Below are positions 16,895 to 21,313 of a stretch of DNA of 21,313 bases, piece after piece (within the stretch, counting starts at the first letter, position 1; each line of letters begins with the position of its first letter). A model generated the notes under the pieces. The model was given only the letters and a program-made list of their open reading frames with translations, was not told the DNA's origin and made no database searches. Origin of the DNA: Marinilabiliales bacterium. GTDB taxonomy: Bacteria > Bacteroidota > Bacteroidia > Bacteroidales > UBA12077. The stretch is taken from the NCBI GenBank assembly GCA_002869305.1, contig PKTC01000499.1, positions 1 through 21,313 on the forward strand, given 5' to 3'. The position numbers and the translations under genes are program-made.

Positions 16895-17563
16895 ATGCAA
16901 GAAGAACAAAAGAGGTTTTTTTATAGTCTTATATTTCCATCGTTTTTTTTAATAATTATATGGATTATTAAAATCACAGAAGTTTTATTAAATATTAATT
17001 TCGTTTTTTTAGGAATATATCCATTAAAACTTAAAGGATTAATAGGAATCATAACTGCACCCTTAATACACTCCGATTTTCAACACCTTATTGCCAACAG
17101 TATACCTATTTTAATTTTAGGAACTGGACTATTTTATTTTTACAATAAGATTGCTTACAAGGTATTTTTTTTAAGCTATTTCATTGCAAATATATGGATT
17201 TGGTTTGGAGCCCGACAAGCATATCATATTGGAGCAAGCGGACTAGTTTACAGTTTTGCATCCTTTTTGTTTGTTAGTGGTGTAATAAGAAAGAATATAA
17301 AACTGATGGCGATATCTTTATTGGTTGTTTTTCTTTATGGAAGTATGGTTTGGGGTTTGTTGCCATTACAACCACATATTTCGTGGGAATCGCATTTAAT
17401 GGGTGCCATAGCCGGAATGATTTTAGCGATTTATTATAGAGAAAGTGGCCCACGAAGAAAAATTTATAGCTGGGAGTTTGAAGATGAAGAGGAGGATCTT
17501 GACGAGGAAGATAAATATTGGGAGATTGATACTCAACTTAAAGAGAAACAAAATGAAAAGTAA
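16895..17563 (+). CDS. Rhomboid-family intramembrane serine protease
   Basis: 222 residues with six predicted membrane helices in the first 182. The catalytic dyad is present: Ser115 in HIGASGLVYS and His167 in SWESHLMGAIAG. The HxxxN motif at His64-Asn68 (HLIAN), which shapes the oxyanion site, is also there. It should cleave membrane proteins within or near a transmembrane helix; the substrate is unknown. After the last helix comes a soluble tail of about 40 residues, very acidic (EFEDEEEDLDEEDKYWEID) and then Lys/Glu-rich. A GGAG Shine-Dalgarno sequence lies 5 bases before the ATG, unusual for this phylum. The 3' end overlaps the start of the RlpA-like gene by 11 bases, so the two form an operon. 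Confidence 0.92.
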   Translation: MQEEQKRFFYSLIFPSFFLIIIWIIKITEVLLNINFVFLGIYPLKLKGLIGIITAPLIHSDFQHLIANSIPILILGTGLFYFYNKIAYKVFFLSYFIANIWIWFGARQAYHIGASGLVYSFASFLFVSGVIRKNIKLMAISLLVVFLYGSMVWGLLPLQPHISWESHLMGAIAGMILAIYYRESGPRRKIYSWEFEDEEEDLDEEDKYWEIDTQLKEKQNEK

Positions 17564-18239
17564 ACTAATCCTTGTTTTTTTTCTATTACTCTGGGCGATA
17601 TGCCTAACAGCGCAAGAGAAATATTCTAAAACTGGTATTGCAAGTTTTTATGCAGACAAATTTGAAGGCAGACAAACGGCCAACGGAGAAATATATTATC
17701 ATGCAAAGCGCACCGCTGCTCATAGAACCTTAGCTTTTGGAAGTATAGTAAAAGTGACAAATCTCGAAAACAATAAATATGTTGTGGTTCGTATTAATGA
17801 TCGAGGACCTTTTGTTGACAACCGAATCATAGATTTGTCGAAATCAGCCGCAGAAGAACTTGATTTCGTTCAAAATGGTTTAGCAAAAGTGAGTGTTGAA
17901 CTAATAGCATCCATGGATGACTTACCTGATGAGCAGAACGATCATAAAGAAGAAGAAAGCGAAGCTAATTATTATAAAGTAAATGCTGAAAAGGTTTTTC
18001 CAAAAGGGAAGGGTATACAAGTAGGAAGTTATAAAAACAATGAAAATATCTTTAATTTAGTAGATAAGTTAAAGCAAAAGTATAAAGAAGAAATTTTCGT
18101 TGAAGCTGCAAATGTAAAAGAGGAAAAAGTTTATCGAATAATTATTGGAAATAGTAATTCCGATGCTTATTTGAATAATCTTAAAAATAAACTTTCAAAA
18201 GATTTTCCCGGTTGTTTTATTGTTACTTTTAAAAACTAA
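17553..18239 (+). CDS. RlpA-family double-psi beta-barrel protein with SPOR domain
   Basis: 228 residues from the ATG at 17553; the frame is open 36 codons further upstream, but this start gives a signal peptide, MKSKLILVFFLLLWAICLTAQ. Residues about 27-118 are the RlpA double-psi barrel: GIASFYADKFEGRQTANGE, RTAAHRTLAFGSIVKVTNL, VVRINDRGPF (with the conserved Asp83) and RIIDLSKSAAEEL. An acidic linker (about 121-138) leads to a SPOR domain (about 153-226), which in the family binds peptidoglycan stripped of stem peptides at division sites. Family members include lytic transglycosylases, but activity is not assured in every lineage. There is no lipobox, unlike E. coli RlpA, so it is predicted to be soluble in the periplasm. 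It overlaps the rhomboid gene by 11 bases. Confidence 0.9.
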   Translation: MKSKLILVFFLLLWAICLTAQEKYSKTGIASFYADKFEGRQTANGEIYYHAKRTAAHRTLAFGSIVKVTNLENNKYVVVRINDRGPFVDNRIIDLSKSAAEELDFVQNGLAKVSVELIASMDDLPDEQNDHKEEESEANYYKVNAEKVFPKGKGIQVGSYKNNENIFNLVDKLKQKYKEEIFVEAANVKEEKVYRIIIGNSNSDAYLNNLKNKLSKDFPGCFIVTFKN

Positions 18240-18274
18240 GCTAGTTTGGCAAATACACCTGATAAATTTGATTC

Positions 18275-18337
18275 TTAAAACAGGTACGTTTGATTAATTC
18301 AGCAATATTCGCACTGCTGAGCAATAAGCTGTTTTAA
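18275..18337. repeat. Nested inverted repeat between convergent RlpA-like and lspA genes, possible bidirectional terminator
   Basis: The outer arms TTAAAACAG (18275-18283) and CTGTTTTAA (18329-18337) are perfect 9-base complements. Inside them TCAGCA (18299-18304) pairs with TGCTGA (18315-18320) around a 10-base loop. It lies in the 160-base gap after the RlpA-like stop and beyond the lspA stop, so termination on both strands is the simplest reading. No long T tract follows on either strand, which weakens that reading. Confidence 0.45.
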
Positions 18338-18399
18338 ATTTCATTTAAAGTAATAGTATTATTTCAAAAAATCAAAAACTTTATAAATCAGCGATTATC

Positions 18400-19011
18400 T
18401 TATTCAATATGTTTAAAGAAAGATCTTTCAAAAATTAATATATAGGCAACACCAATGGTTATAGAAGAGTCGGCGATATTAAAAACCGGACGAAAAAAGA
18501 TAAAATTCTGATTGGCCCAAAATGGAAACCAGCTCGGATAATTTCCTCTAAAAATTGGAAAGTAAAGCATGTCAACTACTCTTCCTTGCAGTAAACTGGC
18601 ATAGCCACCTTCGCTGGGTAAAAATTCAGCAACTTTATAAAAACTTTCGTCAAACAGAATACCATAGAAAACGCTATCCAGTATATTACCAAGAGCACCA
18701 GCCATAATTAGAGCAATACTTATGATCACCATCTTGGGTGCTTCTTGTTTAATTAGTATTCTCATATACCATCCAATTCCAATAACTGCAACTATACGGA
18801 AGAGTGTAAGAAAAATTTTACCATGTTTCCCCCAGAGCTCCATTCCGAAAGCCATACCGTTGTTTTCGGTAAAATGTATGATAAACCAATCTCCCAAAAC
18901 TTTGTATTCCTGACCCAAAATCATGTTCGTTTTAATCCATATTTTAAAACTTTGATCAATTATTAAGATCAGAAGAATAACAATGATTGATTTTAAAGTG
19001 ATTGATTTCAT
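18400..19011 (-). CDS. lspA: Lipoprotein signal peptidase (signal peptidase II)
   Basis: Cleaves the signal peptide of diacylglyceryl-modified prolipoproteins just before the lipidated cysteine, the step after Lgt. 203 residues with four membrane helices. The catalytic aspartates are Asp147 in GRVVDMLYFPIF and Asp181 in FNIADSSITIG. Other conserved parts are IDQSFKIWIK in the first helix, TENNGMAFG (51-56) and GALGNILDSVFYG (105-117). The protein is about 40 residues longer than E. coli LspA because of segments at about 119-140 and 155-172, the latter with GNYPSWFPFWANQNF. Such insertions are usual in Bacteroidota. It is the last of three minus-strand genes, with ileS and the DksA-like gene upstream. 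A hairpin at 19050-19091 may partly separate it from them. Confidence 0.95.
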   Translation of the reverse strand: MKSITLKSIIVILLILIIDQSFKIWIKTNMILGQEYKVLGDWFIIHFTENNGMAFGMELWGKHGKIFLTLFRIVAVIGIGWYMRILIKQEAPKMVIISIALIMAGALGNILDSVFYGILFDESFYKVAEFLPSEGGYASLLQGRVVDMLYFPIFRGNYPSWFPFWANQNFIFFRPVFNIADSSITIGVAYILIFERSFFKHIE

Positions 19012-19049
19012 AGTCTAATAATTTAGTGCATAAAACTATTAAAAAGAGT

Positions 19050-19091
19050 TGAATAATAAAAAATGATTGAACCGTTTTGATTCAATCATTT
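19050..19091 (-). terminator. Terminator or attenuator between the DksA-like gene and lspA
   Basis: AAATGATTGAA (19061-19071) pairs perfectly with TTCAATCATTT (19081-19091) around a 9-base loop. On the minus strand the hairpin is followed by TTTATTATT, so it should act after the DksA-like gene (stop at 19116). The tract is interrupted by A residues and the stem is AT-rich, so readthrough into lspA is plausible. Confidence 0.6.
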
Positions 19092-19115
19092 CATAAATTA
19101 TGTTAAAATTTAAAA

Positions 19116-19493
19116 TTAGCGTTGATTTTGCTTTGCTTCAATGCTTAAGGTTGCATGAGGAACTGCACGAAGCCTTTCCTTTGAAATTAACTTTCCAGTT
19201 TCACGGCAAATACCATAAGTCTTATTCTCAATGCGAATAAGAGCAGCTTGTAAATGCTGAATAAATTTTTGTTGACGTTGTGCCAGTCTTCCGGCTTCTT
19301 CCTTAGATAGAGTGGCTGCTCCCTCTTCTAATACTTTAAACGTTGGCGAAGTGTCTTCAGTATCGTTACTTTCACTATGTGTAATCGTTTTTTTCAATAT
19401 ATCATAATCTTGTCTTGCTTTATCAAGCTTTTTCAGTATTATGTCTTTGAATTCTACCAACTCTTCGTCTGTGTACCTTTTCTTTTCCGCCAT
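19116..19493 (-). CDS. DksA/TraR-family RNA polymerase regulator with degenerate zinc finger
   Basis: 125 residues. Like DksA it should enter the RNA polymerase secondary channel and modulate transcription, possibly with ppGpp. A long helical hairpin (about 8-90) has acidic residues at the tip (Asp44 and Asp47 in ESNDTEDTSP), in the place of the E. coli DksA tip aspartates. The C-terminal zinc-finger region reads TYGICRETGKLISKERLRAVPHATLSIEAK. Only Cys96 is left of the usual four ligands, so zinc binding is unlikely, while the fold signature KERLRAVPHATL is intact. This form is common in Bacteroidota as far as I recall. It starts 58 bases after the ileS stop, probably in the same transcript. 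Confidence 0.9.
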   Translation of the reverse strand: MAEKKRYTDEELVEFKDIILKKLDKARQDYDILKKTITHSESNDTEDTSPTFKVLEEGAATLSKEEAGRLAQRQQKFIQHLQAALIRIENKTYGICRETGKLISKERLRAVPHATLSIEAKQNQR

Positions 19494-19551
19494 AATTCAT
19501 CAATTTTAGTTGCTTAAAGATAAGAAATTTTTTGAATCAAAAAAGTAAATA

Positions 19552-21313
19552 TTAGCTTATCTTATCTATTTTAATATTCGTTTTTATCTCATCGTCAATA
19601 TCAACAAGATGAACAGAGTTTTGCTCGAATCCATCAACTAAATCAATAGATTTTGCTAGTGTTTGAGCGCTTATATAATCGTTAAACTTTTCAATAGCAG
19701 TGTTGATTAATTCATGTTTTTGAATCTGTATTTTTATCTTATCGGTTACATCAAAATTACTATCTTTTCTAATGTTTTGGATTCTATTTATAAACTCACG
19801 AGCTATTCCTTCTTCTCTCAATTCATTAGTAACATTAATGTCGAGTGCGACCGTTAATTTTCCATCATTTGCCACTAACCAGCCAGGGATGTCTTCTGAT
19901 GTTATCTCAACATCTTCTAATGTAAGCTGGATTTTTTCTGTATCAACGTTTAATGCGAATGATTCATCGCGCTCGAATGCCATTATATCTTCTTGCGACA
20001 TTTGAGCAACAGCTTGCGAAATTTGTTTCATCAGCTTACCAAATTTCGGTCCCAGGGTTTTAAAGTTAGGCTTTATTTTCTTAACTAAAACTCCCGTTGT
20101 ATCCGTAATGTACTCAACATCTTTTACATTCACTTCTGAAAGAACTAAACTACGAATAGCTTCAAAATTTGTTTGCAAAGACTTATCTAATACAGGAATC
20201 ATAATTTTGCTTAAAGGTTGGCGCACTTTTATATTTACCTTTCTTCTAAGTGCTAAAATCATAGACGATACGCGTTGTGCAATGTCCATTCTTTCTTCCA
20301 GTTTTTTATCGATAAATTGCTTATTATATTTTGGGAAATCCGCAATATGAACAGATTCCGTTGAGTCTTTGCCGGTTACTTTATTTAAATCAATAAAGAT
20401 TTGATCGGCAAAGAAAGGAGAAACAGGAGCCATCAATCTGGCAATAGTTTCTAAGCAAGTATATAAAGTTTGGTAAGCAGCAATTTTATCTTTGGAATAC
20501 TCGCCACCCCAGTAACGTTTTCTGTTTAATCGAACATACCAGTTGCTTAAGTTTTCTGTAACAAATTCTTGTATTGCCCTACCAGCTTTTGTTGGTTCGT
20601 AATTCTCGTAATTGTTCTCAACATCTTTTATTAAAGAATTTAAAAGCGATATAATCCAACGATCAATTTCAGGACGCTCATTCACAGGAATTTCTTCTTC
20701 TTTGAAAGCAAAACCATCCACATTAGCGTACAGAGAAAAGAACGAATAGGTATTATATAGGGTCCCAAAAAATTTACGCTTCACTTCGTCTAATCCGGTA
20801 ATATCAAATTTAAGATTATCCCATGGCTGAGCATTTGTTATCATGTACCATCGCAAAGGATCAGATCCATGCTTTTCTATGGTTTCAAATGGATCAACCG
20901 CGTTACCCAAACGTTTAGACATTTTTGCCCCATTCTTATCCAAAACTAAACCATTTGATATGATGTTTTTATAGGCAACAGAATCGAATAGCATAACCGC
21001 GATTGCATGCAATGTAAAGAACCAGCCTCTTGTTTGGTCAACGCCTTCAGCAATAAAATCTGCAGGATATACCTGATCAAAGCCTTCTTTATTTTCAAAA
21101 GGATAGTGTAATTGTGCGTATGGCATTGCTCCTGAATCGAACCAAACATCTATTAGATCTAATTCGCGAACCATTTTTTTGCCAGTATCAGAAACTAAAT
21201 ATACACCATCAACATATGGTCGGTGCAGATCGATCTTGTTATAGTTATCTTTTGAATTATCACCCACTTTAAAATCAGCAATAGGATTTTCTTCCATGAA
21301 ACCGGCTTTAACC
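19552..21313 (-). CDS. ileS: Isoleucine-tRNA ligase, C-terminal half (start outside the window)
   Basis: Charges tRNA-Ile with isoleucine. The frame is open through the right edge: codons before the Met at 21297 read VKAGF, so the gene continues and about 586 C-terminal residues are seen here, roughly half of the usual length. Counting from that Met, the catalytic core shows DVWFDSGAMPYAQLHYPF (50-67), DFIAEGVDQTRGWFFTLHAIA (80-100) and the second ATP-binding signature KMSKRLGN (125-132). The anticodon-binding helical domain follows (about 180-330, SNWYVRLNRKRYWGGEY). The SGAMPYAQ and VDQTRGWF segments resemble the eukaryotic-type enzyme (IleRS2) rather than the E. coli type, and no C-terminal Cys4 zinc finger is present. 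It heads the ileS - DksA-like - lspA cluster. Confidence 0.96.
   Translation of the reverse strand, partial: VKAGFMEENPIADFKVGDNSKDNYNKIDLHRPYVDGVYLVSDTGKKMVRELDLIDVWFDSGAMPYAQLHYPFENKEGFDQVYPADFIAEGVDQTRGWFFTLHAIAVMLFDSVAYKNIISNGLVLDKNGAKMSKRLGNAVDPFETIEKHGSDPLRWYMITNAQPWDNLKFDITGLDEVKRKFFGTLYNTYSFFSLYANVDGFAFKEEEIPVNERPEIDRWIISLLNSLIKDVENNYENYEPTKAGRAIQEFVTENLSNWYVRLNRKRYWGGEYSKDKIAAYQTLYTCLETIARLMAPVSPFFADQIFIDLNKVTGKDSTESVHIADFPKYNKQFIDKKLEERMDIAQRVSSMILALRRKVNIKVRQPLSKIMIPVLDKSLQTNFEAIRSLVLSEVNVKDVEYITDTTGVLVKKIKPNFKTLGPKFGKLMKQISQAVAQMSQEDIMAFERDESFALNVDTEKIQLTLEDVEITSEDIPGWLVANDGKLTVALDINVTNELREEGIAREFINRIQNIRKDSNFDVTDKIKIQIQKHELINTAIEKFNDYISAQTLAKSIDLVDGFEQNSVHLVDIDDEIKTNIKIDKIS

Noticed and set aside
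17445..17552. 36-codon N-terminal extension of the RlpA-like protein
   Set aside because: It lies inside the rhomboid gene, is highly basic, and would bury the signal peptide that begins at the ATG at 17553.
8706..19011. lgt and lspA as a lipoprotein-processing operon
   Set aside because: They are separated by about 9 kb that includes plus-strand genes, so they cannot be co-transcribed; proximity is probably coincidental.

Overview
The window looks like a stretch of ordinary chromosome from a member of the Bacteroidota, most likely a marine or sediment Bacteroidia of the Marinilabiliales/Bacteroidales kind. The evidence is the low GC content, two secreted proteases ending in type IX secretion system (T9SS) sorting domains, a gingipain-family (C25) peptidase, lipoproteins with a bare 'SSC' or 'TAC' lipobox, promoters resembling the Bacteroidota TTTG / TAnnTTTG type, few Shine-Dalgarno sequences, and a DksA-like protein with a degenerate zinc finger. 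No mobile element, tRNA, rRNA or CRISPR array was seen. No gene-free stretch exceeds about 180 bases.

Layout. (1) 1-611, plus strand: the 3' part of an adenylyl-sulfate reductase gene (cysH), ending at a bidirectional terminator. (2) 651-4237, minus strand: a secreted M28 metallopeptidase; a membrane-anchored coiled-coil protein whose reading frame is broken by one in-frame TGA; and the periplasmic adaptor of a metal efflux system. (3) 4244-8593, minus strand: a 1449-residue heavy-metal RND pump with a complete TolC-like outer-membrane channel fused to its C-terminus. With the adaptor 6 bp downstream, two genes encode a whole tripartite exporter. (4) 8706-9503, minus strand: lgt. (5) 9681-16803, plus strand: an Ig-like lipoprotein, a small thiamine-binding (UPF0045) protein 8 bp behind it, and a giant C25 protease with CUB domain, six tandem beta-sandwich repeats and a T9SS signal, closed by a strong terminator. 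(6) 16895-18239, plus strand: a rhomboid protease overlapping an RlpA-like DPBB/SPOR protein. (7) 18400-21313, minus strand: ileS (5' part missing), a DksA/TraR-family regulator and lspA, in that transcription order.

Much of the window concerns the cell envelope. Lgt and LspA carry out two steps of lipoprotein maturation, and the adaptor and Ig-like protein are predicted substrates. T9SS cargo (M28 and C25 proteases), a rhomboid protease, an RlpA-like peptidoglycan protein and a trans-envelope metal pump complete the picture.

The most notable items are the in-frame TGA in an otherwise intact coiled-coil gene, the pump-channel fusion, and the modular C25 protease. I saw no clearly novel defence or mobile system. 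All 14 natural stop codons in the window are TAA (10) or TAG (4), none TGA, which bears on the interrupted gene.
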